A stretch of DNA of 64,000 nucleotides from Hygrophila difformis (Eukaryota > Streptophyta > Magnoliopsida > Lamiales > Acanthaceae): positions 32,997,453-33,061,452 of the forward strand of contig JAOANR010000014.1 in the NCBI GenBank assembly GCA_030278955.1. The letters are read 5' to 3'. The position numbers and the translations under genes are program-made. Below, piece by piece: positions 23,816 through 37,889 of the stretch. How positions within the stretch are numbered: the first letter of the stretch is position 1; each line of letters starts with the position of its first letter. Under the pieces are notes generated by a model. That model had not been told where the DNA came from, made no database searches, and worked only from the letters and a program-made list of their open reading frames with translations.

Positions 23816-23816
23816 T

Positions 23817-25391
23817 TGATATATATTGTATTTGATGATATTTTTATGCATATGTCAACTTAAATTGTTTGAGAAAATTAATAAAAATGGCCTTGATTGG
23901 ATTGATTTTTGAGACATTGGTTTTGTAGGAAAGGTGGCAAAATTTCCAACATTGGGCAGCCTATTTTGAAGTGTTGGGCGTGCCCACGCCTAAGGACCAA
24001 TTCGCAGCTGTGGGGTCTATGTGTGAAGCATCAAAATTTGCAAAAAGATCCTTGGGGCTAAATTGAAGTATCTAAATCTTTGGGCATCAAATCAAGAGGA
24101 ATTTTCAGATTTTTCTTTATGGCATCAAATCCTTGGGAATCAATTACAAAAGAATAATCAAAGGTATGATTTTGATGTTTTTGGATGCAATTGAGGGAGG
24201 CTTTTTGGGTGCAATTGAGGAGGCTACTACTTGGAACATGCAAAAAGGGAGAAAGAATAATAAAAAGAATTGGTTTGTTTTGCTATAAATAGGAGGAGAC
24301 CAAAGAGCAAAACACAACACATTGGCCATTATTCCACAAAAGATACACATTGGCCATTTTCCACCAAAAGAGGTTCCAACCATTGAAGAGCACAAGAGGG
24401 ACTCCAACCATTGGAGACACACTAGAGAGGAGACTCCATTTTTGTTGGCACTTACAAAATTGGAGGATTCCAAGGGCAATAAGGATTCGATCCTTTGTGG
24501 GTGATTTTCTTGTTCTATTTCTATAATTGATTACCATGTTGGATTGTATGGATTTGGTTATGTTTTGGATGGATTGTGAGTAGTTTTCTTATCTAGTTTA
24601 GGCTTTGAATTTGTGTATGGATATGGAATTGTGAGACTTATTTTGTTGACATATTTTTATGCTTAATTGAATTGGGTATTTTTAATTCCTCTATTTATTA
24701 TGTTTTGAATTGCTTGATTGATATAGCGGCCGCGTGTTGATTGAGTAATTTATTGCTAGATTGGGGAGTGCATCCGTAATTGTGTATTTTTCCAATCAAG
24801 TAGCAAACTAGAGGAAGAATACTCTAGTGAGGGATTAAAATCGGTTTTAAACACTACCTCGTAGGATTAGTGTTGAATCGAATTGGGTTTTTCTTGTGCT
24901 AAATGCTATCAAGTCATGATATGCTATGGTCGTACCTAGTATTCACACTTGATTAGGGGAATGGTTTATGGTCGTACCTAAATCATCGAATAAGTATGGA
25001 AAAATTGGTTGGGAAACGCTTGTAGACCAACTTTAACCAATTTAGTCAATTAGCCAATTAAGTTAAATGCATGTCAATGATCAATTCCATATCCAATACA
25101 TAATTCATGCCTAAACTAGAGTTTTAATTATCCTAAAGAGCTCACTTGTTACCTTGCAATTATTTTTATTCTTGTTTAATTTTTATTTTCTTTTTACTAG
25201 TTTAGTTGAAATCAAATCCCCCCATCTTTATAAATATAAATATAATTTATAATTAATCAAGTGATTGAAAATAAACTCTTTGAGCAAGTTCCCTGTGGAG
25301 ACGACCCTACTCACTATATATATTACATTTATTTATCTTCTTTTGTGGTGTAGGACTAATATTTAATTTGCAGCTTTGCGACGAGCTAGCA
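23817..25391 (+). repeat. Athila LTR 2 (shared by units 1 and 2)
   Basis: 1,575 bp. By eye it carries several changes not found in LTRs 1 or 3 (for example TGATATATATTG at its start and GATACAC for TATACAC inside), so it is the odd one of the three. TATA box at 24284-24291. Confidence 0.95.
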
Positions 25392-25396
25392 ATTTT

Positions 25397-25414
25397 TGGC
25401 GCCGTTGCCGGGGA
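25397..25414 (+). promoter_or_regulatory. Primer-binding site, tRNA-Asp type, unit 2
   Basis: Identical to the unit 1 site, again five bases after the LTR. Confidence 0.9.
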
Positions 25415-25499
25415 CTATCGCCAAAAGAGAATTTTTCATACCTTGGTTAATTTAATATATATATATATTTCTCTAATCTTTATTTCCACTTATTGGTAT

Positions 25500-28400
25500 A
25501 TGCCTCGCACAGATCGTGGTGGTGAAAAGAATTACGATCCAGAGATTGAAAAGACCGCACGCCGTTTGAGTAAAGAAGCCAGGGAACGAAGGAGAGAAGA
25601 GAAAGCGGAGGTGTTGACACCTTTGCTCAATTTGGAAATTCAAATAGCGGAGGATTCAAGTTCATCATCAGATTCTGAGGAAAGCGAAAAAGTGAAAGAG
25701 GAAACTGAAATTCCTCAACCTGCTATGGCACAACAGAGAACATTGAGGGAGCTAGCATCCCCTGACCTGGCTCAACAACCACTCTGTATTACTTTTCCTA
25801 CTGTGGCCGACAATGCGGCCTCTGTGTTGAAAACTGGACTAATACATTTGTTGCCTAACTTTCATGGTTTGTCAGGAGAAGAACCACACAAACACTTACA
25901 GGAGTTTGATGTGGTGTGTACAAGCATGAAACCAGCTGGTGTCACTGAAGATCAAATCAAGCTAAGGGCATTTCCATTTTCCTTGAAAGATGCAGCAAAG
26001 GATTGGTTGTTCAACCTTCCTGCAGGTAGTATCACCACTTGGAATGAGATGAAGCGTAAGTTTTTGGAGAAGTATTTTCCTGCTTCTCGAGCTGCAAACC
26101 TGAGGAAAGAGATATGTGGTATTAAACAAGCTACAAGGGAGTCACTTTTTGAATACTGGGATAGGTTCAATAAACTTATTACTAGGTGTCCACAGCACCA
26201 AATTTCCGAGCAATTACTAATCCAGTATTTCTATGAAGGTTTAACCACTGTGGACAGGATGCTTATAGATGCTGCAAGTGGAGGTGCACTTATGAACAAG
26301 ACACCGGAGGAGGCCTGGGCATTGTTGAATAATATGGCAATGAATTCACAGCAGTTTGGGCCAAGGGAAGTTGTTCCAGTGAAAGAAGCTGGGGAAGTAA
26401 GTTCTTTACATCAACAATTAACTGAATTAACATCTTTTGTTCGTAAGCTTGCTGTAGGGAATGCACAGGTAAAGGCCTGTGGAATATGCTCAAACACGGA
26501 TCATTCCACTGATGCTTGTCCCACGTTGTCTGAGGAAGTAGAAGTTAATGCAGCTGGATTTGTGCAAAGGAGGAATTACGACCGATTTTCCAACACGTAC
26601 AATCCGGGATGGAGGGATCATCCCAATTTGCGTTATGGGAATCAACAAGCTCCTACACAACAACCTCCGGGTTTTCAACCAGCTCCACCGCCGCCACAAC
26701 AAAGGGCAGCCCCACAAGCTCCCTTCCCAGGTAATTCTCTACATGATCTAGTTAAGAATATGGCAGCTAATATGTTGCAATTTCAACAGGAAACTAGAAC
26801 AAGTATAAAGAATTTGGAGGATCAAATGTCCCAAGTAGTGAATGAGGTGCGTGATATGAAGCAAAGGGAAAAAGGAAAATTGCCTGCTCAAACACATGCT
26901 AATCCTGGAAATGTTAGTGCAATGACGCTGAGAAGTGGAAAGGAATTAGAAGGTCCAAAGGAGATCGTTTCAAAGGAAAAGGCAAAGGATGAAATTGAAA
27001 AAGAAATGGAGCAAGAAGCACAAAAATCAAGTGATGAGGTAAAATTAAATTTACCAATTACTCCAAAATCTAATATTGCTCCTTTTCCTCATAGGTTGGT
27101 GAAGCCTTCAAAGGGAGACAAGGACAAGGAAATCATGGAGGTGTTTAAAAAAGTGGAATTGAGCATTCCCTTGTTAGATGCAATCAAGCAGATCCCTCGA
27201 TATGCAAAGTTTCTAAAGGACTTGTGTTCCAACAAGCAAAAATTGAGAGGAGATGAGAAGGTGATAGCGGGAGAAAGTGTATCCGCCATGCTTCAAAGGA
27301 AACTTCCACAAAAATGCGGAGATCCCGGTATGTTTGTCATTCCATGCAAGATAGGAAAAATGGAGGTGAAAAGGGCTATGTTAGATTTAGGTGCTGCTAT
27401 TAATGTAATGCCTAGATCTATTTTTAACTCTTTGAACATTGGACCACTTAAAGAAACAGGTATAATAATTCAATTAGCGGATAGGACTAATGCATATCCT
27501 GAGGGTATTATAGAGGATGTCCTAGTTCAAGTTAATGAATTAATATTTCCTGTTGATTTCTATATTTTGGATATGCATGATGAAAACTCACCAAATCCTT
27601 CACCTATTTTGCTTGGAAGACCATTTATGTGCACAGCTAGAACAAAAATTGATGTAAAAACTGAAACTCTTTCCATGGAATTTGAAGGTGAAAAAGTCCA
27701 ATTTAATATTTTTGATGCCATGAAATATCCAGTCGAATCTAATGCTTTGTGTTGCATAGATGTTCTTGATGTTAATGTGCAGGAGGTCTTTGATTTAAAT
27801 GGGAAGGATGACCTTGAGACAGCAATTATACAGAACCTTCGAGTCGATACTTTGGATGAAACACCAGTGGATGATGCTGTGAAGGAGATGGTTCAAGCTT
27901 TGCACTCTCTAGAACCTAAACCATCATGGTATGCTGTTGTGAATTCCATACTTAAGAAATCTGACAATGGTCTTTTGCCATCGGTTGTGCAGGCACCAAT
28001 TTTGGAGATGAAACCACTGCCACCCACTCTTAAATATACATTCCTAGGAGCTGAAAAGACCTTACCAGTGATTATCTCAGCTGCCCTATCTCCTACACAA
28101 GAGGAAAAGTTGGTTCATGTGTTGAGAGAGCAAAAAGAGGCTATTGGTTGGCAATTAGCAGATATAAGAGGAATTAGCCCTTTCTTGTGCACTCACAGGA
28201 TTGCGCTTGAAGAAGATACAAAACCTTTAAGGCAAGCACAAAGGAGACTCAATCCGGCCATGATGGAAGTGGTGAAGAAGGAGATCCTCAAACTATTGGA
28301 TGCAGACATCATCTACCCAATTTCAGATAGCAACTGGGTAAGTCCCATTCATGTGGTTCCAAAGAAGTCAGGAGTTACAGTGGAAGCTGATCATGATGGT

Positions 28401-30899
28401 AATTTTATTCCTGTAAGGAAGCAAACAGGTTGGAGACAATGTATTGATTACCGTAAATTAAATTCTGTAACAAAGAAAGATCATTTCCCCCTACCCTTTA
28501 TTGATCAAATGGTTGAGCGTTTGGCAGGGAAGTCACATTATTGCTTCCTAGATGGCTTTTCAGGGTACTTTCAGATTACCATTGCGCCTGAGGACCAAGA
28601 GAAGACCACATTCACTTGCCCATTTGGAACCTTCGCCTATAGGAGAATGCCATTCGGACTTTGCAACGCCCCTGCCACCTTTCAAAGGTGCATGGTAAGT
28701 ATTTTTTCTGATTATGTGGGGAAAGGGATAGAAGTGTTCATGGATGACTTTAGCGTGTATGGAACTGATTTTGACACTTGCTTAGATAATTTGGAATTAA
28801 TTTTGAAAAGATGCAAGGACACTAAGTTAGTGTTAAATTGGGAGAAGTGTCAATTCATGGTAGAAGAGGGGATAGTCCTTGGTCATTTAGTGTCATCTAA
28901 GGGGATAGAAGTTGATAAGGCCAAGGTCGATATTATTTCTGCTTTACCCTACCCCATTTCGGTGAGGGATATTCGTTCTTTTTTAGGACATGTAGGATTT
29001 TATCGACGTTTCATCAAAGATTTCTCCAAGGTGGCTGCTCCTCTTTTCAAGTTGCTACAAAAAGATATCCAATTTGAGTTTGATGATCAATGCAAGAAGA
29101 CCTTTGACAAGATTAAGGAGCTGTTGACTTCACCTCCCATTATTCAGCCGCCAAACTGGGAGCTTCCTTTCGAAATCATGTGTGATGCAAGTGACACCGC
29201 AGTTGGAGCTGTGCTTGGACAAAGAAGTGGAAGAATTCCTTGGGCAATCTACTATGCATCAAAAGCTCTAAATGGAGCCCAATTAAATTATTCCACTACT
29301 GAAAAAGAACTCCTAGCTGTTGTATTTGCTCTTGAAAAATTTAGATCTTATTTGCTTGGTACTAAAGTAATTGTCTTTTCTGATCATGCAGCTCTAAGGT
29401 ACCTTATGACAAAGAAAGATAGCAAACCAAGGCTCATTCGATGGGTCTTACTCCTACAAGAATTTGATGTGGAAATTCGAGACAAGAAAGGTAGTGAGAA
29501 CCTTGTGGCTGACCACCTCAGTCGACTCCCAACACCTCAAGAGAAATTATCTTTAAGGGAGTATTTTCCGGATGAGCAATTGCTTTCAATTTCTAGCATT
29601 TCACCTTGGTATGCGGATTTAGTTAATTATTTGGTCACTAATCAATTTCCTATAGGTTGGACAAAGGCAAAGAAGGATAAGCTTAAGAGTGATGCTAGAT
29701 ATTACATATGGGATGACCCGTACCCGTGGAAGCGTTGCCAAGATCAAGTGATAAGGCGGTGTGTAAGTGAAAGTGAGTACGAATCCATTCTTAAATTCTG
29801 TCATTCCATGGAGTGTGGAGGTCATTTTGGTGCCCAAAGAACCGCAAGGAAGGTATTAGATAGTGGTTTTTATTGGCCTACCTTATTTAAAGATGCATAT
29901 TCGTTTTGCAAAATGTGTGATAAGTGTCAAAGGGTAGGAAATATAACTGCTAGAGATCAAATGCCCCTAACACCAATGATGTTTGTTGAAATATTTGATG
30001 TATGGGGGATGGATTTTATGGGGCCATTTCCTAATTCTCATGGATTTTTATATATCATACTTGCTGTTGACTATGTTTCGAAATGGGTGGAAGCAAAAGC
30101 CACTCGGACTAATGATTCAAAGGTTGTTGCAGATTTCCTCAAGTCCATTTTCAATCGTTTTGGGATGCCCAAGGCGGTTGTCAGTGACCGGGGTACTCAT
30201 TTTTGCAACAAAACTATTTCAGCTCTGTTTCGCAGGTATGGTGTTCTACACAAGGTCTCAACCTCTTACCACCCGCAAACCAATGGGCAAGCTGAAGTTT
30301 CCAACAAAGAGATCAAGGGGATTCTTGAAAAAATGGTGAGGCCGGACAGGAAGGATTGGAGCTTAAGGTTGGGAGATGCATTGTGGGCATACCGAACGGC
30401 ATTCAAAACTCCAATAGGGATGTCTCCCTATAGGTTAGTCTTTGGTAAGCCATGTCATTTACCAGTTGAAATTGAACATCGTGCATTTTGGGCTGTTAAA
30501 CAATGTAACATGAGTTTGAGTGAAGCTGGAGAAAGTAGAAAGTTGCAATTGCAAGAGTTGGAGGAGATTAGGAACGAGGCTTATGACAATGCCATGATTT
30601 ACAAGGAGAAGAGTAAGAATTTTCATGACCAAAATATTTTGAGAAAAGATTTTAAGGTGGGCCAAAAGGTTTTACTTTATAATTCTAGACTCAAGCTCTT
30701 CCCGGGTAAGTTACGTTCTCGTTGGATAGGTCCATTTGTGGTGACTAATATAACATCTTTTGGTGCAGTGGAAATACAAAGTTTACACACGGAGAAGAAG
30801 TTTGTGGTGAATGGGCATCGTCTTAAGCCCTATTATGAAGGATTTCAACCTCAAGTAGTGGAGGGAATCAAGTTTATTGAATCCCATGAGCGTAATTGA
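25500..30899 (+). CDS. gag-pol: Athila gag-pol polyprotein, unit 2 (intact)
   Basis: Same 1,799-residue polyprotein and domain order as unit 1. About eleven amino-acid differences were seen by eye. None falls on the zinc-knuckle cysteines, the FMDD box or the integrase catalytic residues; one is in RT (FQIAIA to FQITIA), and the protease LDLGAAIN motif is unchanged. The frame is open upstream to 25368 only because the TA repeat before the ATG is shorter here and keeps frame; that extension runs through the primer site and is not a credible start. The ATG at 25500 matches the other units. Confidence 0.96.
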   Translation: MPRTDRGGEKNYDPEIEKTARRLSKEARERRREEKAEVLTPLLNLEIQIAEDSSSSSDSEESEKVKEETEIPQPAMAQQRTLRELASPDLAQQPLCITFPTVADNAASVLKTGLIHLLPNFHGLSGEEPHKHLQEFDVVCTSMKPAGVTEDQIKLRAFPFSLKDAAKDWLFNLPAGSITTWNEMKRKFLEKYFPASRAANLRKEICGIKQATRESLFEYWDRFNKLITRCPQHQISEQLLIQYFYEGLTTVDRMLIDAASGGALMNKTPEEAWALLNNMAMNSQQFGPREVVPVKEAGEVSSLHQQLTELTSFVRKLAVGNAQVKACGICSNTDHSTDACPTLSEEVEVNAAGFVQRRNYDRFSNTYNPGWRDHPNLRYGNQQAPTQQPPGFQPAPPPPQQRAAPQAPFPGNSLHDLVKNMAANMLQFQQETRTSIKNLEDQMSQVVNEVRDMKQREKGKLPAQTHANPGNVSAMTLRSGKELEGPKEIVSKEKAKDEIEKEMEQEAQKSSDEVKLNLPITPKSNIAPFPHRLVKPSKGDKDKEIMEVFKKVELSIPLLDAIKQIPRYAKFLKDLCSNKQKLRGDEKVIAGESVSAMLQRKLPQKCGDPGMFVIPCKIGKMEVKRAMLDLGAAINVMPRSIFNSLNIGPLKETGIIIQLADRTNAYPEGIIEDVLVQVNELIFPVDFYILDMHDENSPNPSPILLGRPFMCTARTKIDVKTETLSMEFEGEKVQFNIFDAMKYPVESNALCCIDVLDVNVQEVFDLNGKDDLETAIIQNLRVDTLDETPVDDAVKEMVQALHSLEPKPSWYAVVNSILKKSDNGLLPSVVQAPILEMKPLPPTLKYTFLGAEKTLPVIISAALSPTQEEKLVHVLREQKEAIGWQLADIRGISPFLCTHRIALEEDTKPLRQAQRRLNPAMMEVVKKEILKLLDADIIYPISDSNWVSPIHVVPKKSGVTVEADHDGNFIPVRKQTGWRQCIDYRKLNSVTKKDHFPLPFIDQMVERLAGKSHYCFLDGFSGYFQITIAPEDQEKTTFTCPFGTFAYRRMPFGLCNAPATFQRCMVSIFSDYVGKGIEVFMDDFSVYGTDFDTCLDNLELILKRCKDTKLVLNWEKCQFMVEEGIVLGHLVSSKGIEVDKAKVDIISALPYPISVRDIRSFLGHVGFYRRFIKDFSKVAAPLFKLLQKDIQFEFDDQCKKTFDKIKELLTSPPIIQPPNWELPFEIMCDASDTAVGAVLGQRSGRIPWAIYYASKALNGAQLNYSTTEKELLAVVFALEKFRSYLLGTKVIVFSDHAALRYLMTKKDSKPRLIRWVLLLQEFDVEIRDKKGSENLVADHLSRLPTPQEKLSLREYFPDEQLLSISSISPWYADLVNYLVTNQFPIGWTKAKKDKLKSDARYYIWDDPYPWKRCQDQVIRRCVSESEYESILKFCHSMECGGHFGAQRTARKVLDSGFYWPTLFKDAYSFCKMCDKCQRVGNITARDQMPLTPMMFVEIFDVWGMDFMGPFPNSHGFLYIILAVDYVSKWVEAKATRTNDSKVVADFLKSIFNRFGMPKAVVSDRGTHFCNKTISALFRRYGVLHKVSTSYHPQTNGQAEVSNKEIKGILEKMVRPDRKDWSLRLGDALWAYRTAFKTPIGMSPYRLVFGKPCHLPVEIEHRAFWAVKQCNMSLSEAGESRKLQLQELEEIRNEAYDNAMIYKEKSKNFHDQNILRKDFKVGQKVLLYNSRLKLFPGKLRSRWIGPFVVTNITSFGAVEIQSLHTEKKFVVNGHRLKPYYEGFQPQVVEGIKFIESHERN

Positions 30900-33800
30900 A
30901 TTAAGTCGTCATTGTGTCTAGCCAAAGACCTAAAAGAAAAGCGCTTCTTGGGAGGCAACCCAAGTTTCATATTTAAATTTCGCTTTGTTTAATTAAATTT
31001 TCGAGTCTTGATTCGAGTATAATAAAGTTTTCTTTGGTTTTGGATCTTACTTGTTGATTTCAGGGACCTTTGGAATTGCAGGACAAACATTGATGTTAGG
31101 CGTGGGCACACTTAAGAGCAAAATTCATTCTGGAATTCATAAGGAAAAAAGATGGAGAAACAGAGTAATTAGAAGCCTTGTGCGTGGGCACGCATAAGGA
31201 GTAAAATTACACTGGAATTTGGGTTCAAGTGAAAAGAGGACAAACAGAATAATTTGAAGCCTTAGGCGTGGGCACGCCCAAGGAGTCAATTTACACTGGA
31301 ATTGGAGTGGAAGGAAGGAGGTCCACCAGGCTAAATGAGAGCCCTAGGCGTGGGCACACATAAGAAACAAAAATAGCCTGCAATTAAAGAGGGAATAAGG
31401 CAAAAATCAGTCCAAATATTCACTCATTTCAAGCCCTAGTAGAAACACCAAGCTCTCTCTCCTGCTCTCTCTCTCAGTCGAACGCCTTTCCTCACCGGAT
31501 CTGTCTCGCCGCTGCTTCGCCGCCGCCCGCCGCGCCATCGCCGCCGCTGCTTCGTCGCCGCCCTCTGCTCGGCGAACCTCGCCCATCGCCGCCTCCACCT
31601 TGTGCCACCCCTGCTCCAAGCCACCGCGAGCGACCGCCTCCGCCATCCGCCGGATCCGCCGCCCCTCCCCGTCTCTGTCTGTCACCGCGAGCCTAGCCGC
31701 CGCCGCCATTTCTGCCCTCTCACCCGGATCCGCCCCTGTGCCGGAACCCGAGCCACCTCCGCCTCGCTCGAATCACCGAGCGCCGCCCCTCGCCATCTTC
31801 TTCTTCTCTCTTCTCAACGCCGCCCCTCCCCGTCTCTGTCTGTCACCGCGAGCCTAGCCGCCGTCGCCATTTCTGCCCTCTCACCCGGATCCGCCCCTGT
31901 GCCGGAACCCGAGCCACCTCCGCCTCGCTCGAATCACCGAGCGCCGCCCCTCGCCATCTTCTTCTTCTCTCTTCTCAACGCCGCCGCCTCCCCTCTCTCG
32001 CCGTCGGCCGTCCACCTCCCGTCGCGCAGCACCACCGCTCGCCGGAACCCTACCATGCCGCCTCCGTTCCCTCTGTCTCTCTCGATCTGTCCTGCGTCCC
32101 TCTCTCTCGATCTGTGCCGCCACCGCCGCCCCTGCACAGCGCCGTCACCACCGCCCAGCCCCGCCCCTCCAACGCCGCCTCTCTCTCTCGCCCAGTCACG
32201 CCATCCGCCGCCCACCACAGTAGAGCCGCTGCGAGTTTCCAAAGGAGCCAATTGTTCATGCCCGACACTCATTTTCAGGGAAGTTCTTACTGCTATCTTT
32301 ATGTGCATTATCAAATTGATGATTTCATTGCATATGTTAGCTATTTAGAAACTCTTCTTGTTTTGAGGATCATAAGATGTTGGTTGAATCGGGCTTTGTT
32401 TTCCATGGTGATTTCTGAAATTAGGGATGACATGTGTTAGTTGTGTTTGCCAATTGATTTTCATCTTGTGGTACATAGCTGTAGAAGAGATTACTGAGCT
32501 TAATTGTTATTTGGATTGTGACTGGTTCCTAATTGCTAGATTCTCTTATTCTTGTTGGCATTGGTTGGTTTGTTGCAATTTTCCTGCGTGCAAGGCCACT
32601 AATGGGACATACAAGCCAAAGACAACCTCCAACCAGAGCCCCTCATTATTTCCATCTTGAACAGGATTCCCATAGCCCAAGTGCACAAGGAGAGCTTTCA
32701 TTGCAAGTTCTACAGAGGAAGAATGAGTTGGTTGTTGCCACACTTAGTCCAGGGAAGTTTCCTTTCTTCTCCTCTTAATTTCATCTTTATTTTGCAATAG
32801 GGATATTGCATGATTTAGGTGTGGGGGGGGGGGGGGGGGGGGGGTTTTAGGATATGCTTACACATGAATATGATTTTTGAACTTCCTAGCTTGTCCTCTT
32901 GCGTTGTCTTGCCAAGTCTTTTGTGCATTGCTTGAATTTTGTAGAGTTTGCCATGTTCTTAGTCAAATTAATTGAGGGGTATGCTTAGTTTTCTATCACT
33001 TAACCCTAAGTGAGCTATTTGAGCCTTTTTTTTAAAAAAAAAAAAAATTCCAAAAAAAAAAAAAAAAAACTCATCACATATTTGCTCAAATTTTCTTGTT
33101 GTGTGAAACGCATGAGACTGGATTTTCTAGAACTTGCTTGATTATACATAGTTGATTGTACTCTCATTTTTGAATCTTGATGCAAATAAAATGATAAGGG
33201 CACTAGGAATACCCCATTTTGGCCTTGTTTTCCCCTTGACCCATGTTTATCCTTTAGTGAACCACTCTGAGCCTATTGATGATATATCCATTTTTCTTGG
33301 TTCATGTTTAACCCCTTAGCCTGAGACCTTTTTCTTCGATTATGGCCATACACTCATTTGAACCCTAGGAACATGAGGAAATTTGTTTAAGTATCATTAC
33401 ATGTGATTTTGGTTAAAGGTTGCACTTGATGTGAGTTGATTGAGTTTTTGTATTCGACATGTGATTTTGTTATTGTACTGCCTCTCTCTAAAAAAAAAAA
33501 AAATACCAGGGCAGTGGAAATAAATAGTTTGGAACGTGTTCCTCTAACCGGAGTGTTATGAACAAAGAGTTGAAGTTCTGTCTGCAATTTTCAGACAATG
33601 GAATTCCTCTCATAAACGTACCAAGCTATTGAAAGCCACCAAAAAAAAAAGGAAAAAAAAAAAAGAAGAAAAAAAGAGAGAGAGGCAGGCATGTTTGTAT
33701 TAGCTGCAAGTGTAATTCTTTATTTTGAGAGCAGCATGATCATTGATGTCAAAGAGAATTTGTGCAACTTATGTTTCGTAGCATGTTTTGATGGTTAGAC

Positions 33801-34157
33801 AATTTCCTAAATTCCTTTTAACCTACATATTCCATATTTTCCTACCCCAACCTTAGCCCCGTTACAACCCTAATAAAGACCCTCTGATTATGAGCATCAT
33901 GTTCTTATTTGAGATGTGAATTTACTGTGATTTGATAGCAAGCCTATGGGATTGATAGTTCTCTATGTGTATTGAGTGAAATCTAGCCTAAACACTTGAG
34001 GGTGAGTGATCTCTTATTATATTTTCCCATTTTGTGAGGATAGTTGGCTTTGCATATCTTGATTTTCATGAAACTTTGACATGGTTAAATGATACTTGGT
34101 TTGGCATGCACTTTTGATATTTGGTTTTGATATATGCTTGAGGACAAGCATGGATTA
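30900..34157 (+). other. Athila unit 2 3' region (repeats, GC-rich insert, homopolymers)
   Basis: Counterpart of 20556-23803: four ~83-bp repeats (31097-31370), the GC-rich host-like segment with its 161-bp duplication (about 31450-32780), a longer G tract near 32822-32845 and A-rich tracts. Apart from homopolymer lengths and scattered substitutions it matches unit 1. No gene is supported. Confidence 0.6.
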
Positions 34158-34169
34158 GGTGTGGGGGAG
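34158..34169 (+). promoter_or_regulatory. Polypurine tract, unit 2
   Basis: GGTGTGGGGGAG one base before LTR 3, identical to unit 1. Confidence 0.75.
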
Positions 34170-34170
34170 T

Positions 34171-35745
34171 TGATATATGTTGTATTTGATGATATTTTTA
34201 TGCATATGTCAACTTAAATTGTTTGAGAAAATTAATAAAAATGGCCTTGATTGGATTGATTTTTGGGACATTGGTTTTGTAGGAAAGGTGGCAAAATTTC
34301 CAACATTGGGCAGCCTATTTTGAAGTGTTGGGCGTGCCCACGCCTAAGGACCAATTCGCAGCTGTGGGGTCTATGTGTGAAGCATCAAAATTTGCAAAAA
34401 GATCCTTGGGGCTAAATTGAAGTATCTAAATCTTTGGGCATCAAATCAAGAGGAATTTTCAGATTTTTCTTTATGGCATCAAATCCTTGGGAATCAATTA
34501 CAAAAGAATAATCAAAGGCATGATTTTGATGTTTTTGGATGCAATTGAGGGAGGCTTTTTGGGTGCAATTGAGGAGGCTACTACTTGGAACATGCAAAAA
34601 GGGAGAAAGAATAATAAAAAGAATTGGTTTGTTTTGCTATAAATAGGAGGAGACCAAAGAGCAAAACACAACACATTGGCCATTATTCCACAAAATATAC
34701 ACATTGGCCATTTTCCACCAAAAGAGGTTCCAACCATTGAAGAGCACAAGAGGGACTCCAACCATTGGAGACACACTAGAGAGGAGACTCCATTTTTGTT
34801 GGCACTTACAAAATTGGAGGATTCCAAGGGCAATAAGGATTCGATCCTTTGTGGGTGATTTTCTTGTTCTATTTCTATAATTGATTACCATGTTGGATTG
34901 TATGGATTTGGTTATGTTTTGGATGGATTGTGAGTAGTTTTCTTATCTAGTTTAGGCTTTGAATTTGTGTGTGGATATGGAATTGTGAGACTTATTTTGT
35001 TGACATATTTTTATGCTTAATTGAATTGGGTATTTTTAATTCCTCTATTTATTATGTTTTGAATTGCTTGATTGATATAGCGGCCGCGTGTTGATTGAGT
35101 AATTTATTGCTAGATTGGGGAGTGCATCCGTAATTGTGTATTTTTCCAATCAAGTAGCAAACTAGAGGAAGAATACTCTAGTGAGGGATTAAAATCGGTT
35201 TTAAACACTACCTCGTAGGATTAGTGTTGAATCGAATTGGGTTTTTCTTGTGCTAAATGCTATCAAGTCATGATATGCTATGGTCGTACCTAGTATTCAC
35301 ACTTGATTAGGGGAATGGTTTATGGTCGTACCTAAATCATCGAATAAGTATGGAAAAATTGGTTGGGAAACGCTTGTAGACCAACTTTAACCAATTTAGT
35401 CAATTAGCCAATTAAGTTAAATGCATGTCAATGATCAATTCCATATCCAATACATAATTCATGCCTAAACTCGAGTTTTAATTATCCTAAAGAGCTCACT
35501 TGTTACCTTGCAATTATTTTTATTCTTGTTTAATTTTTATTTTCTTTTTACTAGTTTAGTTGAAATCAAATCCCCCCATCTTTATAAATATAAATATAAT
35601 TTATAATTAATCAAGTGATTGAAAATAAACTCTTTGAGCAAGTTCCCTGTGGAGACGACCCTACTCACTATATATATTACATTTATTTATCTTCTTTTGT
35701 GGTGTAGGACTAATATTTAATTTGCAGCTTTGCGACGAGCTAGCA
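34171..35745 (+). repeat. Athila LTR 3
   Basis: 1,575 bp; three differences from LTR 1 and six from LTR 2 by eye. It contains a private CTCGAG site where the others read CTAGAG. TATA box at 34638-34645. It is followed by a further primer site (35751-35768), so it acts as the 5' LTR of the truncated third unit. Confidence 0.95.
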
Positions 35746-35857
35746 ATTTTTGGCGCCGTTGCCGGGGACTATCGCCAAAAGAGAATTTTTCATACCTTGG
35801 TTAATTTAATATATATATATATATATTTCTCTAATCTTTATTTCCACTTATTGGTAT

Positions 35858-37889
35858 ATGCCTCGCACAGATCGTGGTGGTGAAAAGAATTACGATCCAG
35901 AGATTGAAAAGACCGCACGCCGTTTGAGTAAAGAAGCCAGGGAACGAAGGAGAGAAGAGAAAGCGGAGGTGTTGACACCTTTGCTCAATTTGGAAATTCA
36001 AATAGCGGAGGATTCAAGTTCATCATCAGATTCTGAGGAAAGCGAAAAAGTGAAAGAGGAAACTGAAATTCCTCAACCTGCTATGGCACAACAGAGAACA
36101 TTGAGGGAGCTAGCATCCCCTGACCTGGCTCAACAACCACTCTGTATTACTTTTCCTACTGTGGCCGACAATGCGGCCTCTGTGTTGAAAACTGGACTAA
36201 TACATTTGTTGCCTAACTTTCATGGTTTGTCAGGAGAAGAACCACACAAACACTTACAGGAGTTTGATGTGGTGTGTACAAGCATGAAACCAGCTGGTGT
36301 CACTGAAGATCAAATCAAGCTAAGGGCATTTCCATTTTCCTTGAAAGATGCAGCAAAGAATTGGTTGTTCAACCTTCCTGCAGGTAGTATCACCACTTGG
36401 AATGAGATGAAGCGTAAGTTTTTGGAGAAGTATTTTCCTGCTTCTCGAGCTGCAAACCTGAGGAAAGAGATATGTGGTATTAAACAAGCTACAAGGGAGT
36501 CACTTTTTGAATACTGGGATAGGTTCAATAAACTTATTACTAGGTGTCCACAGCACCAAATTTCCGAGCAATTACTAATCCAGTATTTCTATGAAGGTTT
36601 AACCACTATGGACAGGATGCTTATAGATGCTGCAAGTGGAGGTGCATTTATGAACAAGACACCGGAGGAGGCCTGGGCATTGTTGAATAATATGGCAATG
36701 AATTCACAGCAGTTTGGGCCAAGGGAAGTTGTTCCAGTGAAAGAAGCTGTGGAAGTAAGTTCTTTACAGCAACAATTAACTGAATTAACATCTTTTGTTC
36801 GTAAGCTTGCTGTAGGGAATGCACAGGTAAAGGCCTGTGGAATATGCTCAAACACGGATCATTCCACTGATGCTTGTCCCACGTTGTCTGAGGAAGTAGA
36901 AGTTAATGCAGCTGGATTTGTGCAAAGGAGGAATTACGACCCATTTTCCAACACGTACAATCCGGGATGGAGGGATCATCCCAATTTGCGTTATGGGAAT
37001 CAACAAGCTCCTACACAACAACCTCCGGGTTTTCAACCAGCTCCACCGCCGCCACAACAAAGGGCAGCCCCACAAGCTCCCTTCCCAGGTAATTCTCTAC
37101 ATGATCTAGTTAAGAATATGGCAGCTAATATGTTGCAATTTCAACAGGAAACTAGAACAAGTATAAAGAATTTGGAGGATCAAATGTCCCAAGTAGTGAA
37201 TGAGGTGCGTGATATGAAGCAAAGGGAAAAAGGAAAATTGCCTGCTCAAACACATGCTAATCCTGGAAATGTTAGTGCAATGACGCTGAGAAGTGGAAAG
37301 GAATTAGAAGGTCCAAAGGAGATCGTTTCAAAGGAAAAGGCAGAGGATGAAATTGAAAAAGAAATGGAGCAAGAAGCACAAAAATCAAGTGATGAGGTAA
37401 AATTAAATTTACCAATTACTCCAAAATCTAATATTGCTCCTTTTCCTCATAGGTTGGTGAAGCCTTCAAAGGGAGACAAGGACAAGGAAATCATGGAGGT
37501 GTTTAAAAAAGTGGAATTGAGCATTCCCTTGTTAGATGCAATCAAGCAGATCCCTCGATATGCAAAGTTTCTAAAGGACTTGTGTTCCAACAAGCAAAAA
37601 TTGAGAGGAGATGAGAAGGTGATAGCGGGAGAAAGTGTATCCGCCATGCTTCAAAGGAAACTTCCACAAAAATGCGGAGATCCCGGTATGTTTGTCATTC
37701 CATGCAAGATAGGAAAAATGGAGGTAAAAAGGGCTATGTTAGATTTAGTGCTGCTATTAATGTAATGCCTAGATCTATTTTTAACTCTTTGAACATTGGA
37801 CCACTTAAAGAAACAGGTATAATAATTCAATTAGCGGATAGGACTAATGCATATCCTGAGGGTATTATAGAGGATGTCCTAGTTCAAGT
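35858..37889 (+). pseudogene. Athila gag-protease, unit 3, frameshifted and truncated
   Basis: Codes for the same gag, zinc knuckle and start of protease as units 1 and 2. One G is missing at about 37748, inside the codons for the protease active site (DLGA), so the frame ends at 37765 after 635 residues. Similarity to unit 1 continues in the shifted frame to 37889 and then stops dead in the middle of pol. Two substitutions are private (AAKNW for AAKDW, EAVEV for EAGEV); the changes private to unit 2 are absent. It could at most yield a gag protein. Confidence 0.9.

Larger units (their letters stand above)
13469..37889 (+). mobile_element. Tandem Athila array: three LTRs, two full internals, one truncated
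   Basis: Three 1,575-bp LTRs (13469-15043, 23817-25391, 34171-35745) alternate with internal regions of 8,773 bp, 8,779 bp and a truncated 2,144 bp. Neighbouring units share the LTR between them, the arrangement expected from unequal or ectopic recombination between LTRs and not from separate insertions. The right edge breaks in the middle of the pol frame after the protease, and the surrounding ORF of the 42-kb element resumes at once. The primer site, FMDD-type RT and integrase motifs place it in the Athila lineage of Ty3/gypsy. Confidence 0.93.

Noticed and set aside
25368..25499. N-terminal extension of the unit 2 gag-pol
   Set aside because: It exists only because the TA repeat length keeps frame. 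It translates through the primer site, and units 1 and 3 lack it.
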